35,376 nt of DNA from Ruminococcus sp. GTDB taxonomy: Bacteria > Bacillota > Clostridia > Oscillospirales > Ruminococcaceae. Position numbers and translations under genes: made by a program. The notes below the pieces were generated by a model that was given only the letters and a program-made list of their open reading frames with translations, was not told the origin of the DNA and did no database searches. The stretch lies in assembly GCA_003488415.1 (NCBI GenBank), contig DNLQ01000130.1, positions 1-35,376 on the forward strand. Direction: 5' to 3'. Below, piece after piece: positions 6,323 to 13,836 of this stretch. Positions within the stretch are counted from its first letter, which is position 1, and each line of letters begins with the position of its first letter.

Positions 6323-6764
6323 CGCTCAGCACCTTCAGCAGCGGATTCTCTTCCTTCGCCTGCAAGTTGAGGTTGCCCATTTTCGCCCTGCTCTGAGGAC
6401 TCAGGCACAGCTCATTGCAGCAGCGGAAGAAGGACTTCGTATATCTGTCCTTCGATTGCAGCAGCTTGTCATTGCTGAGCTGCACCGGATCCTGATTGAT
6501 CCTGCTCTCTATCTCCTGCATCCTGTCAAGCGCGATGCAGCACTCGGTCAGCACATAGATGTCCAGATTGCCAAGGATGCCGCTGCCCTCCAGTTCCCGG
6601 ACGATGAACTTGAAGATCTTCTTCTGCGCAGTCGTCAGATACTTAGGCGGACGCAGCCTGTCTGCCCTGCCTCTGAGCAGTTCTTCGGTCGAGGACTTTG
6701 CCTCAGCCTCCGCCTTCGTAAGGTGCTTTGACGTAGTTTTCGCACTCATTGCCGGTCTCGCCAC
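6312..6764 (-). CDS. terS: Terminase small subunit, P27 family
   Basis: About 150 residues. It recognises the packaging site and loads the large subunit. The P27-type pattern is seen in PPKYLTTAQKKIFKFIVREL, GNLDIYVLTECCIALDRM and a C-terminal SPQSRAKMGNLNLQ. GTG at 6764 is preferred to ATG at 6782 because AAAGGA lies nine bases before it. It sits downstream of the HNH gene and the putative cos region and overlaps the next gene by its stop codon. Confidence 0.9.
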   Translation of the reverse strand: MARPAMSAKTTSKHLTKAEAEAKSSTEELLRGRADRLRPPKYLTTAQKKIFKFIVRELEGSGILGNLDIYVLTECCIALDRMQEIESRINQDPVQLSNDKLLQSKDRYTKSFFRCCNELCLSPQSRAKMGNLNLQAKEENPLLKVLSDDE

Positions 6765-6782
6765 AGTATCACGTCCTTTCAT

Positions 6783-6865
6783 TTAGGGAATATTTTATTT
6801 TCAGAGGGGGGCGTCGGTGGATGTCCGGAGCATTTCAAAAAAAATCTGACCTCCGGGGGGATATT
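6783..6865 (-). other. Putative cos region between HNH and terS
   Basis: The 83-base gap between the HNH endonuclease and terS contains runs of C on the minus strand (ATCCCCCCGGAGG and CGACGCCCCCC) and a TCCGGA palindrome. Cos phages with an HNH gene beside the terminase usually carry their cleavage site here. The exact nick positions cannot be read from sequence. Confidence 0.45.
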
Positions 6866-7225
6866 TTACAAGATTTTTAACAATTTTTCCGCAGAAATTT
6901 CTCCGCTTTCTGCCTTTTCGTGATGAAAACGGCATAGTGTTATCAGGTTTTTTTCATCTAAACGCAACTCAAAGTTAGTTTTCAGCGGCCGTATATGATG
7001 CACTGATAGTTCCTCGTTGCAGAGCCGGATCTTTCCGCCTATACCGTGAAGACACGCCTGACAGAGATACTTGTCACGGCGCATGATGTATCCACGCTTT
7101 TCCTTCCACTCATAGCTGCCGCGGAACACATCTGCGCCGGATGAAGCGTTCTTCTCTGCCGGCTTTTTCGCGCAGACTTCGCCGCTGCTGTGGATGCCTC
7201 CGCAGTACGGACATGCCTTCTTCAT
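6866..7225 (-). CDS. HNH endonuclease, packaging-associated
   Basis: A 119-residue protein with an N-terminal zinc knuckle (CPYCGG), a second pair (CQAC) and the HNH core ELSVHHIRPLKTN followed by NLITLCRFHHEK. HNH proteins beside terminase genes in HK97-like phages help cut cos during packaging, and the gene's place just upstream of terS fits this. Its start overlaps the stop of the zinc-binding gene at 7222-7425 (ATGA). Confidence 0.9.
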   Translation of the reverse strand: MKKACPYCGGIHSSGEVCAKKPAEKNASSGADVFRGSYEWKEKRGYIMRRDKYLCQACLHGIGGKIRLCNEELSVHHIRPLKTNFELRLDEKNLITLCRFHHEKAESGEISAEKLLKIL

Positions 7226-7425
7226 CTGCCGGCGTTCCAGTCTGCTGTCAGCTGCTCAGCGAATCTGTCGAGCATTGCTTCGGGTATCGGACCTGAGGCA
7301 GTGAGAGTGACTGTTCTCCCACTTCGTCCGCAGGAAATGCACTCTATTTTCATGCTCACGCTATTTTTCGCGTACTCTCGTTTCAGCTCTGCAAGTCCTC
7401 CGCAGGTGCATTTGTTTATGTCCAT
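7222..7425 (-). CDS. Small zinc-ribbon protein
   Basis: A 67-residue protein with CTCGG near the N-terminus and CISCGRSGRT in the middle, forming a four-cysteine zinc ribbon like the Lar restriction-alleviation type of phage protein. It ends in a helix (EQLTADWNAG) typical of that group. GGAGGGATC precedes the ATG at 7425. It is the first gene of the packaging operon and is coupled to the HNH gene. Antirestriction is possible but not demonstrated. Confidence 0.7.
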   Translation of the reverse strand: MDINKCTCGGLAELKREYAKNSVSMKIECISCGRSGRTVTLTASGPIPEAMLDRFAEQLTADWNAGR

Positions 7426-7447
7426 ATGATCCCTCCATGTGTATAAC

Positions 7448-7473
7448 AGAAATACCGCCCCAAATGGAACGGT
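7448..7473 (-). terminator. Hairpin between tRNA and packaging genes
   Basis: Minus strand ACCGTTCC-ATTT-GGGGCGGT, 8 bp with two U-G pairs, then ATTTCTGTTATAC. Same geometry as the hairpins before terL and the gene at 9-251. It separates the tRNA from the packaging genes. Confidence 0.6.
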
Positions 7474-7509
7474 ACTCTGTTAGGAAGATATAGTTTCTAT
7501 GTCTGCTGC

Positions 7510-7584
7510 TGGTTGCAGGTGTGGGACTCGAACCCACGACCTCAAGGTTATGAGCCTTGCGAACTGCCGCTGTTCCAACCTGCC
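7510..7584 (-). tRNA. tRNA-Met(CAU), with initiator-like features
   Basis: A 75-nt cloverleaf. Acceptor GGCAGGT / ACCTGCA with a G1-A72 mismatch, D arm GAAC / GTTC with loop AGCGGCA, anticodon stem CAAGG / CCTTG with loop CTCATAA (anticodon CAU), T arm GTGGG-TTCGAGT-CCCAC, and encoded CCA. The unpaired 1-72 position and the A11-U24 pair are features of bacterial initiator tRNAs. However, only two of the three usual G-C pairs are present next to the anticodon loop. A lysidine-modified Ile tRNA reading AUA is the alternative. It lies between a structured RNA segment and hairpin 7448-7473. Confidence 0.9.
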
Positions 7585-7590
7585 AGAAGT

Positions 7591-7703
7591 CTGCCGTCAC
7601 CGGCAGATAAAATAAGATCATGATGTGTAGAACAAAAGAAAGGAGACAGAGAGCAGGCTGAGCGGAAGGAAATTCCTAAGCTCCCGGCTCTTGCCTGATC
7701 TCT
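7591..7703 (-). promoter_or_regulatory. Structured RNA segment upstream of the tRNA
   Basis: No gene fits between the HTH regulator and the tRNA, but the minus strand folds well. A long hairpin (7648-7703) has arms AGAG-CAGGC and GCCTG-CTCT and an inner AGGAATTTCCT region. A strong hairpin TCTGCCG-GTGA-CGGCAGA (7591-7608) ends just before the tRNA. It stands at the head of the late operon, where an antiterminator RNA or tRNA-processing leader could act. Confidence 0.45.
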
Positions 7704-7737
7704 ATGTATACAGCATATCACATAAGGAAAGGACATT

Positions 7738-8166
7738 TCAAGACATTTCGGTACATAGTTTCTGTATTGCTTTCTTGACCTTGCTCTTCACAGTGTTCGG
7801 ATGATAGTTCATTATCTCCGCGGTCTGCTCGATAGTGTGAAACAGAATATATCTGTGTATCAGAACAGCTTCAAGGTCATCGTCGTGAAGTCCGGAGATG
7901 ATCGTCTGTATCTCTGCCAAGACGTTCACTGCCTCAACTCTCTGGGCATCCGCTTTTCTCTCCATTTCCGCAAGCTTCATGAGAGCGTTTTCCGTGCCGT
8001 TTTCGGCGCCGTCGCTCCTGCCCTTGTCATTGCCCTCCGAGCATCGTGAAAGCCCCTCAGCGCGTTCTCTGCACTGCCTGACGAGCATTTCCAGTGCCTT
8101 TGCTTTCTTGTCCGCGTAGAAGGCACGGTTCAGCCAGTGCCTTGTGGTCAGTTCAGTCTCCGTCAT
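7738..8166 (-). CDS. Late transcription regulator-like HTH protein
   Basis: A 142-residue protein. The first 100 residues are charged and helical (AKALEMLVRQCRERAE), and the C-terminal 45 form a sigma-70 region-4-like helix-turn-helix (HTIEQTAEIMNYHPNTVKSK). This matches the ArpU/DUF1492 class of proteins that activate late genes in Firmicutes phages. Its place as the last early gene, immediately before the tRNA and packaging operon, supports that role. It overlaps the preceding gene by four bases. Confidence 0.75.
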   Translation of the reverse strand: MTETELTTRHWLNRAFYADKKAKALEMLVRQCRERAEGLSRCSEGNDKGRSDGAENGTENALMKLAEMERKADAQRVEAVNVLAEIQTIISGLHDDDLEAVLIHRYILFHTIEQTAEIMNYHPNTVKSKVKKAIQKLCTEMS

Positions 8167-8363
8167 CGCTTCTCTCCCAGCGCCTTCACTATCCTGTCGT
8201 AGACCTCATCCGCAGCCTTGGTCTGCTTGTAGTTCACATACAGCGCCCCGGTTATGAGCGGCTGAATGTCACGCAGCAGCTCCTTCAGCTTCCGGTTCTC
8301 CTCTTCTGATGCATCGAGCCTCTTTTGCAGGCTCGCCATGTAGAGCATGTCAGTGTCACTCAT
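8163..8363 (-). CDS. Small coiled-coil protein
   Basis: A 66-residue protein. It has a leucine-rich coiled coil (LQKRLDASEEENRKLKELLRD) followed by a second helix (DEVYDRIVKALGEKR). It lies in the early operon and overlaps both neighbours by a few bases. Not recognised; probably a small early phage protein. Confidence 0.65.
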   Translation of the reverse strand: MSDTDMLYMASLQKRLDASEEENRKLKELLRDIQPLITGALYVNYKQTKAADEVYDRIVKALGEKR

Positions 8364-8655
8364 TATCTCTTACCTCCTCACTAAGACTGCCTTTACCGCA
8401 ATAAAAATTCGGCTTGACCTCAGCAAACTGCAATGTCTTATTTTCTATGTAACACATAGGACAGTCGTAACGGTTGAGCTTTACACAATCTTTGCATCGC
8501 ACAATCTCGATGCCCTTGTTTTTCTTCATCAGTCTGTCCCTTTCTTTTTCGAGCTGCCTAACAGATCCTATTAACTCGGCGGCTCTCTTTGTGTACTGTG
8601 TAATCAGTGCAAGATTCTCATCAATCAGCTTTTCTACTTCCTGCAAGCGTGTCAC
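8356..8655 (-). CDS. Coiled-coil protein with cysteine motif
   Basis: A 99-residue protein. The first 50 residues form a coiled coil (RLQEVEKLIDENLALITQYT, RQLEKERDRLMKKNK). The second half contains VRCKDCVKLN, DCPMC and FYCGKG, the CxxC-type pattern of small phage zinc-binding proteins. Cotranscribed with early replication genes; function unknown. Confidence 0.65.
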   Translation of the reverse strand: MTRLQEVEKLIDENLALITQYTKRAAELIGSVRQLEKERDRLMKKNKGIEIVRCKDCVKLNRYDCPMCYIENKTLQFAEVKPNFYCGKGSLSEEVRDNE

Positions 8656-8800
8656 TTTCTTTTACCTCCTTCATGATCTCCCGTATCTCCTCCGCACTCA
8701 GCTCCCGGCAGTCCGTGCCTGTCCTCATCACAGACAGCGGACAGCTCAGGCAATGTATTTGCTGAGAGCAGATGTTTTCACGGCACAGCAGTTCTTTCAC
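8621..8800 (-). CDS. 59-residue cysteine-rich early protein
   Basis: Begins at GTG 8800, overlapping the stop of the replication initiator (GTGA), and runs 35 bases into the next gene. It contains ENICSQQIHCLSCPLSV and TDCRELSAEEIREIM, a common early phage zinc-finger-like pattern. Both end overlaps and the fit in the gap between two genes support that it is translated. Function unknown. Confidence 0.65.
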   Translation of the reverse strand: MKELLCRENICSQQIHCLSCPLSVMRTGTDCRELSAEEIREIMKEVKESDTLAGSRKAD

Positions 8801-9561
8801 CGCGCTTTCTCCTTCCCGAATCTGTTGATAACGAACTTGTACTTATCAACATCGAAAGCATCTGGATCATTTTTTTGAACTCCGTCCTTATCGAGCCAGA
8901 CAAGAAGCTCAGCATAGCAGTCCTTGTACTCTCGGCTTTGGGATGCCAAATAATTATCCATACGATCAATGTACCTCTCAGCTGTTTTCTTCCCGTAATC
9001 GTTAATTAATTTGTCGTACTCCTCGGTTTTCAACAATACTTTTCCATTTCTGCCGTAGGTTGTTTTGTTGTATTTAAAACTGTCTTTAATATTTTCTTTA
9101 ATATTGTCTTTATATGTAGGGTTACCATTTTTGGTAATAGTAGGGTTACCATTTTTGGTAATAGTAGAGTTACCATTTTTGGTAATAGTAAGGTTACCAT
9201 TTTTGGTAACGGTTACCATTTTTGGTAATAGTAATTCTGTACAACTTTCAACAGCCCATTCTTCATAATCTTTCACAATGGAAATAGTCTGAGGTTTAAC
9301 ACCTTCACTTGATCTCAGTTCTATCAGATTCAGTGCTGAAAGCTTTTTTAATGCCCTTGAAATATGCACAGATCTTGTCCCTACAGCACTTGCAATCTCT
9401 GAAAGTGATATCTCTGCATAACTTCTGTTGAACCCATAAGTCCTGCGGATAATGTACAGCAATATCCGCATTTCATTGCCTGAGATATTAAGCCTGCATA
9501 TTGCTTCGAGCAACTCGTTTGCTATCTTGGTATATCCGTTCTTTAACTGCGGATTAGCCAC
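8797..9561 (-). CDS. Replication initiator, phage O-like
   Basis: A 254-residue protein. Residues about 1-95 are the winged-helix N-terminal domain of phage replication protein O (NGYTKIANELLEAICRLNIS, MRILLYIIRRTYGFNRSYAE, SVHISRALKKLSALNLIEL). Residues about 118-150 consist of tandem TITKNGNP repeats encoded by DNA iterons. The rest is charged and helical (RMDNYLASQSREYKDCYAEL). It would bind the repeats within its own gene to open the origin, as lambda O does. It starts with VANPQLKN or MANPQLKN after AGGTGATAAT. It is followed by an overlapping cysteine-rich gene. Confidence 0.85.
   Translation of the reverse strand: MANPQLKNGYTKIANELLEAICRLNISGNEMRILLYIIRRTYGFNRSYAEISLSEIASAVGTRSVHISRALKKLSALNLIELRSSEGVKPQTISIVKDYEEWAVESCTELLLPKMVTVTKNGNLTITKNGNSTITKNGNPTITKNGNPTYKDNIKENIKDSFKYNKTTYGRNGKVLLKTEEYDKLINDYGKKTAERYIDRMDNYLASQSREYKDCYAELLVWLDKDGVQKNDPDAFDVDKYKFVINRFGKEKAR
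9084..9234 (-). repeat. Iteron array and AT-rich segment: probable replication origin
   Basis: Three 24-bp direct repeats starting at 9121, 9145 and 9169, then an 18-bp unit at 9193 and another at 9212. Each contains the palindrome TTACCATTTTTGGTAA. Next to them, 9084-9116 is almost pure A and T, suitable for unwinding. The repeats are in frame inside the initiator gene, as in lambda. Confidence 0.75.
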
Positions 9562-9675
9562 ATTATCACCTCGATCAATTCTGCAAAAGGACGGACTATG
9601 CCGCCCTTTACAGAAAACGTTATCATTCTACTATGATCACTTCGCCAGCTTCTACAAGATCAGTAAGTGCATTTT

Positions 9676-10137
9676 TCAGAACGGCACATCCCCGTCCGAG
9701 AGGATCTCATCGAACTCGCTGAGATTGCCGTATGAAAGACCGGAATCATCACCTGCCGGCTGAGCCGCAGGCTGTGCGGTCTGCGTATTCTGAGTATTAC
9801 TGCTGCTGTCATTCTTTCCGCCGCAGAATTCCACATTGTCAACGTATACTTCTGTAGTGTAATGAGTTACATCTGAATGGTTCTTGTCGGTGTAGCTTCC
9901 GGAACGCAGATTGCCTTCCAGAGCGATCATCTTGCCCTTATTGAAGTAGCGCGAAACGAATTCCGCAGTCTGTCTCCAGGCAACACAGGTGATGAAATCC
10001 GCCTGCCGCTCGCCGGTGTTCTTGTCCGCGAATCTCCTGTCTACAGCGACTGTGAATCTGCATGATGAAACTCCACTCTGAGTCTGCCTCAGTACCGGAT
10101 CAGCTGTCAGCCTGCCCGTCAGTATCACTTTGTTCAC
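9676..10137 (-). CDS. ssb: Single-stranded DNA-binding protein
   Basis: A 153-residue protein. An OB fold occupies residues 1-105 (MNKVILTGRLTADPVLR, FTVAVDRRF, DFITCVAWRQTAEFVSRYF, GKMIALEGNLRSGSY), then a Gln/Pro/Ala-rich linker and the acidic tip DGDVPF that recruits partner proteins. It overlaps the small gene upstream and precedes the replication initiator across a 114-base gap with no clear gene. Confidence 0.95.
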   Translation of the reverse strand: MNKVILTGRLTADPVLRQTQSGVSSCRFTVAVDRRFADKNTGERQADFITCVAWRQTAEFVSRYFNKGKMIALEGNLRSGSYTDKNHSDVTHYTTEVYVDNVEFCGGKNDSSSNTQNTQTAQPAAQPAGDDSGLSYGNLSEFDEILSDGDVPF

Positions 10138-10372
10138 TCGTTTTCCTCCTTCCTATCATTTTCATCACTGCTGCCTCGAATCTGAAACGCTCATTATCCG
10201 AAAGTATCACTGCACCTATCTTTCGCTTGTAATGCTCGTACAGCGGACGAATATCCGGATGATTCACGTTCAGCTTGTAGCCATATTTGTTGTGCGGAGC
10301 ATAAATCGAGCCGTTATGATTATTCAGTGCTCCGAGCTGCTCAGCGGTCTCCCATGACAGTTTCTTTCCCAT
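10100..10372 (-). CDS. Small early protein of unknown function
   Basis: A 90-residue protein with SWETAEQLGALNNHNGSIYA, HPDIRPLYEHYKRKIGA and a basic C-terminal helix. Its end overlaps the start of ssb by 38 bases. The pattern resembles small proteins that sit beside ERCC4-type nucleases in phage recombination operons, but I do not recognise a family. Confidence 0.65.
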   Translation of the reverse strand: MGKKLSWETAEQLGALNNHNGSIYAPHNKYGYKLNVNHPDIRPLYEHYKRKIGAVILSDNERFRFEAAVMKMIGRRKTSEQSDTDGQADS

Positions 10373-10376
10373 AGGT

Positions 10377-10934
10377 TCACCTTCTCGGAGCTGTCATTTT
10401 TCTGTAGTTGTGGTAGTAGTAATAGAATACTTCCAGGATCTTCAGGGCCGAACGTTCCCGGTCAGGAGTGAAGACCACGTTGAAGTTGTACCTGTTCCCG
10501 CACTGCCATGCCTGTATCGTCGAGTAGACCGTTGCTCCGATATTCTTCACTTTCCGGTTCTGCTTTTCGGCTGCTGCATCAGATATCTGATAGCCTTTGA
10601 GATATTCCCAGCCTGAGCAGTTTTCAAGCAGCAGCGTGAATTGCCGGGCGTTTTTCGAGATCGTGTCAAATTCCTTTTCGATACGCTCACGATCAGCTGT
10701 GAGGTTGCCGTAAAGTTCGTCGATGTCAGCCTTGCGCTCGATCACACAGGAACGTGAAAAATCCTTTCCGTCAACGGTAAAACTGTAGTCACCGTAATCA
10801 AGCTTCCGGCTCTCGGACATGATCCCAAGAGCCTTGAAAGCATCAATGATATGCCGGTTCTTCTGCTCCCGGCTGTCAGCAATGACAGTGACTTTTTTCA
10901 GGAATTCCTTCTTCTCGTCATTACTCAACCTCAT
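10377..10934 (-). CDS. ERCC4-domain nuclease
   Basis: A 185-residue protein with the XPF/ERCC4 nuclease core. VTVIADSREQ holds the first acidic residue, LDYGDYSFTV the GD motif, and CVIERKADIDELYGNL the ERKxxxD catalytic motif. The C-terminal part (YSTIQAWQCGNRYNFNVVFT) completes the fold. It probably cuts branched DNA during replication or recombination. It overlaps the exonuclease gene upstream and is grouped with SSB and the RecT-like protein. Confidence 0.85.
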   Translation of the reverse strand: MRLSNDEKKEFLKKVTVIADSREQKNRHIIDAFKALGIMSESRKLDYGDYSFTVDGKDFSRSCVIERKADIDELYGNLTADRERIEKEFDTISKNARQFTLLLENCSGWEYLKGYQISDAAAEKQNRKVKNIGATVYSTIQAWQCGNRYNFNVVFTPDRERSALKILEVFYYYYHNYRKMTAPRR

Positions 10935-11718
10935 ACACCTCGCAGTCCTCGTGATAATTTCTGGGTGCTGTCAGCACTTTCGTGAACCGGCAATAGCCGC
11001 AGTGTTCGCAGCGCTGAGGTGTGAGCTTTCCTTCCTTTATCTGCTGGAAACGCGGGACAAGGTTCATGACCGTTTCAAGCGAACTGTCAAGATCATCGTC
11101 CGGCACCCAAAGCACATCAAGATCCGGCTCAGCTTCTTTGGTGACAGCTGCTATGTAGAACGGCAGCGTCTTCCCGGTATTCTGCCGGACTATTTCACGA
11201 TATATCGCCCCCTGGATATCATATCCCCAGTAGTTGATGAAGTGCTGACGCTGCTGCTTCTCCGAATTCCAGATGAGCTGGAAGTCCCTCACGCATTTCA
11301 GGTCAACTATGCACTTGTCTGCACAGTAGCTGTCTATCTTGATCTTGAAGGGCACTCCTGCTATCCCTCCGGTCATAATGACCTGCTTGTCTCCGGACAT
11401 AAACTGCATGAACAACTCTGAACGCTCTGCTCTTTGTATCATCTTTTCAGCCTGCCTGTACTGGACTTTCAGCTCTCCGTCCTTCTTGAATATCTCCTTG
11501 TGCTGCGCATTGAAAACGTCAAGCGTCCCCTCAAAGTGAGCATCGATATATGAGCCGACCAGCAGCGCATCCGTGACCTCTCTCTGATATTCGCCGCGTA
11601 TCTCCGCCAGAGCAGCAGCCTCGCATCTCATAAAATTCTTGAACTGTGAGCTGCCCATGTAGAGCAGCTCGTTCTCCGGGGAGAAGTAGTTTTCTGATAT
11701 GAGAGTATGCTTATTCAA
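10921..11718 (-). CDS. PD-(D/E)XK exonuclease-like protein
   Basis: A 265-residue protein of the phage exonuclease type (DUF3799-like). Residues about 20-60 hold YMGSSQFKNFMRCEAAALAE and the LLVGSYIDAHFEG helix. IKIDSYCADKCIVDLKCV carries the D...xLK nuclease motif, and QHFINYWGYDIQGAIYREIV is the Gln-tyrosine helix. A C-terminal cysteine cluster (CEHCGYCRF) may bind a metal, possibly an Fe-S cluster. With the RecT-like protein it would form a double-strand resection and annealing pair. Confidence 0.85.
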   Translation of the reverse strand: MNKHTLISENYFSPENELLYMGSSQFKNFMRCEAAALAEIRGEYQREVTDALLVGSYIDAHFEGTLDVFNAQHKEIFKKDGELKVQYRQAEKMIQRAERSELFMQFMSGDKQVIMTGGIAGVPFKIKIDSYCADKCIVDLKCVRDFQLIWNSEKQQRQHFINYWGYDIQGAIYREIVRQNTGKTLPFYIAAVTKEAEPDLDVLWVPDDDLDSSLETVMNLVPRFQQIKEGKLTPQRCEHCGYCRFTKVLTAPRNYHEDCEVYEVE

Positions 11719-13144
11719 GATAAGTCACCTTCATTTCCGTATCATCAGTTGTTCTGGTGGCTATGAACTGTACTCCTTTCTCCCTGCACTTGCTGTACAG
11801 CTTTTCACGGTTCTCAGACGTGAGTTTCTCAGTGCCGTCAATAAGTATGATCTGCAATCCGTTCGGCTTAGAGAGGGCAACATCTACGCAGAGGCTGAGC
11901 TGCTCTCCCTCAGAAAGATTCGACACAGGAAGCCCGTTGATAAGCGGTATTCCGTCCTTGACTGTAAGGCCCTCGATTGGAATATGAGCATTTTCGAGAA
12001 TAGTGCCGGGGAGTGCTCTCGCAAGTTCTATCTTTCTGGTAAACTCCGCGGATACTTCCTGAAGTCTTTCGAGCTTTTCCTGCATCGACTTCATACGGTT
12101 GTATTCGTTAAGGTGACGCTTCATATTTTCGGCGTTGCCGATCTCTGCCTGAAGCTCCGCACAGTCGAGCGGCTGCTTATCGAGGTATTCATCAGCAACA
12201 CTCATATCTGAATCAAGTTTGGTTTTTGCTTCGTTGAAACGGCTCTCTGCAAGTGCTTTCTTATCTTCAAGCTTACCAGCAAGTCCGGCAAGCTTTTCCT
12301 CATTAGCTTTGATCTCTGCTTTCATACGCTCGATGCCTGATAGAAGACTTTCACGTTCAGCTGCTATAGCCTTTTCTTCTGCTGATATCTCTATCATTTT
12401 ATCAGCTTCAATTTTTCTGAGCTTTGCATCATAGCTGCTGCGGAAGAGCTTCGCACGCTCGATGCGGCTGTTGAACTCCTTTATCTGTTCAAGTTTCTTA
12501 TATGCTGCCCCGAGATCGTATTTTTCCCAGGTATCAGCCTGGTAATGCTCGGGAATGTCTTTAGCAATGTCCTCGATGAATGCAGTCTCGTTTCTGATGT
12601 CGCGGTTCACGTTCTGACGTTCTTTGAACCACTCTCCACTTTCGGACTGCATATCACTCAGAACTTCAAGAATGTTCTGTTCGTAGTTCACCCAGGAGGG
12701 GATCTCACCGAAATTCTCGTTGATAAAGTTCAGATCCCAGTCGAACTCAACAAGGTCGAGAATAGCCCTGTTCTTCTCCTTTGTTGTCATAAGGGTGAAT
12801 GCCACTGGATCAAGCTGGAGGGGTGAGAAAAGCTGTTTCAGGAAGCTTTCCGGAGACATTACCTCTCTACCGTTTTCCTTGATAGACTTGTAGTCAGCCT
12901 GTTCGGTGCGCTTGCGGCGGTCAATGCTCAGACCGGTGTCGGTCTCTATGATGATCTCGCCCTCTTTTTCGCCTTCATGAACGATGATGCTGCGGTCAGA
13001 CTGATTAGTCAGTGCATACCTGAAAGCGTCGATAACCGAGGTCTTGCCGACACCGTTCGCCCCGGTTATTTCGACACTGCGGCCGTCAAGCTCTGTCTCT
13101 CTTATACCGAAAAGGTTCTTTATCTTGATTTTTGTGGTTCTCAT
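11711..13144 (-). CDS. SMC/RecF-like ATPase
   Basis: A 477-residue protein. Walker A GANGVGKTS is at 28-36, a coiled coil occupies about 190-350 (IERMKAEIKANEEKLAGLAG), the ABC signature LSEGEQ is at 410-415, and Walker B IILIDGTE at about 433-439. It is far shorter than SbcC, but the layout is the same. It is likely to tether or process DNA ends together with the neighbouring nuclease. It overlaps both neighbours by a few bases. Confidence 0.88.
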   Translation of the reverse strand: MRTTKIKIKNLFGIRETELDGRSVEITGANGVGKTSVIDAFRYALTNQSDRSIIVHEGEKEGEIIIETDTGLSIDRRKRTEQADYKSIKENGREVMSPESFLKQLFSPLQLDPVAFTLMTTKEKNRAILDLVEFDWDLNFINENFGEIPSWVNYEQNILEVLSDMQSESGEWFKERQNVNRDIRNETAFIEDIAKDIPEHYQADTWEKYDLGAAYKKLEQIKEFNSRIERAKLFRSSYDAKLRKIEADKMIEISAEEKAIAAERESLLSGIERMKAEIKANEEKLAGLAGKLEDKKALAESRFNEAKTKLDSDMSVADEYLDKQPLDCAELQAEIGNAENMKRHLNEYNRMKSMQEKLERLQEVSAEFTRKIELARALPGTILENAHIPIEGLTVKDGIPLINGLPVSNLSEGEQLSLCVDVALSKPNGLQIILIDGTEKLTSENREKLYSKCREKGVQFIATRTTDDTEMKVTYLE

Positions 13145-13800
13145 ACTTTATACTCCTCTACATTTGTTACATTAAACGGATCCGGTGCTTTCTGCGGCTG
13201 CGGACGTTCCATGTCCTCAACTTCGCCCTCGACCTGAACTCCCATGAGTATCTCCGGACAGTAAACTCTCGCAAAGAACGCTGCTGCGCGGTAAGCGAGC
13301 ATCAGCTCCGGCATTGTCTGCCATTTACTTGTTTCCTTTCCGTACTTATCTTTCTTGCTATACCAGCCCTCAGCCTTAGCCATTCCGATAGTGACCTCAG
13401 CTCCCTCGATGACTTCACCGTCAGGCTTCGTCACACGCACAAAACAGCCTCTTGTATCGGTCCCACGCTGTCCGGTATAGATCGGTTCGGCATCGCCATA
13501 TTTAGCCTTTATAAAACTCATGCAAGCCTGTCCGCTCCAGGAGGGCTTCCCCTTCACAACGTAAAGGTTCTGCATTACCATGAGCGGTGTGACGCCCATG
13601 CGCTCTGCCATATCGACAGCTATCGCGCAGTCCTCTGTCTTGCCCTGGTATTGCTGAGGTACCAGGGACGACTTGGCAAACACGCTTGCCAGTTTGTAGC
13701 TTTCACGGAAGCTCTCGATGAAGCCTCCGCTCGGCTTTGCCATTACTTCATTCAGCTGCTCCGGCTGCACTGTCAGCGCGGTCTCTTTGTTTTCACACAT
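13141..13800 (-). CDS. RecT-like single-strand annealing protein
   Basis: A 219-residue protein with SYKLASVFAKSSLVPQQYQG, AIAVDMAERMGVTPLMVMQN, LYVVKGKPSWSGQACMSFIK and PELMLAYRAAAFFARVYCPE. This is the RecT/Red-beta type pattern (inferred from memory). It stands directly upstream of the SMC-like ATPase and exonuclease, the usual phage recombination set. The start follows GAAAGGAAG. The strand upstream also carries a possible small RNA gene in the opposite direction. Confidence 0.7.
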   Translation of the reverse strand: MCENKETALTVQPEQLNEVMAKPSGGFIESFRESYKLASVFAKSSLVPQQYQGKTEDCAIAVDMAERMGVTPLMVMQNLYVVKGKPSWSGQACMSFIKAKYGDAEPIYTGQRGTDTRGCFVRVTKPDGEVIEGAEVTIGMAKAEGWYSKKDKYGKETSKWQTMPELMLAYRAAAFFARVYCPEILMGVQVEGEVEDMERPQPQKAPDPFNVTNVEEYKV

Positions 13801-13801
13801 C

Positions 13802-13830
13802 TTGACTTTTCTTCCTTTCTGTGATATTAT
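13802..13830 (+). promoter_or_regulatory. Rightward promoter for a short RNA
   Basis: TTGACT (13802-13807), 17 bp, TATTAT (13825-13830) on the plus strand, opposite to the early operon. About 50 bases later there is a complete plus-strand terminator at 13865-13886. Confidence 0.5.
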
Positions 13831-13836
13831 ATTGGT

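Noticed and set aside
7361..7736. Frames running through the tRNA and the structured region.
   Set aside because: They overlap a clear tRNA cloverleaf and hairpins, and their translations look like no protein.
9121..9234. Regular 24-bp repeats that could suggest a CRISPR array.
   Set aside because: There are no unique spacers: the units follow each other directly and code in frame for repeats in the replication initiator. They fit iterons.
9562..9675. A short frame in the gap between the SSB and initiator genes ending in ALTDLVEAGEVIIVE.
   Set aside because: It has no usable start codon and is about 20 residues long; it could be a remnant but cannot be supported.
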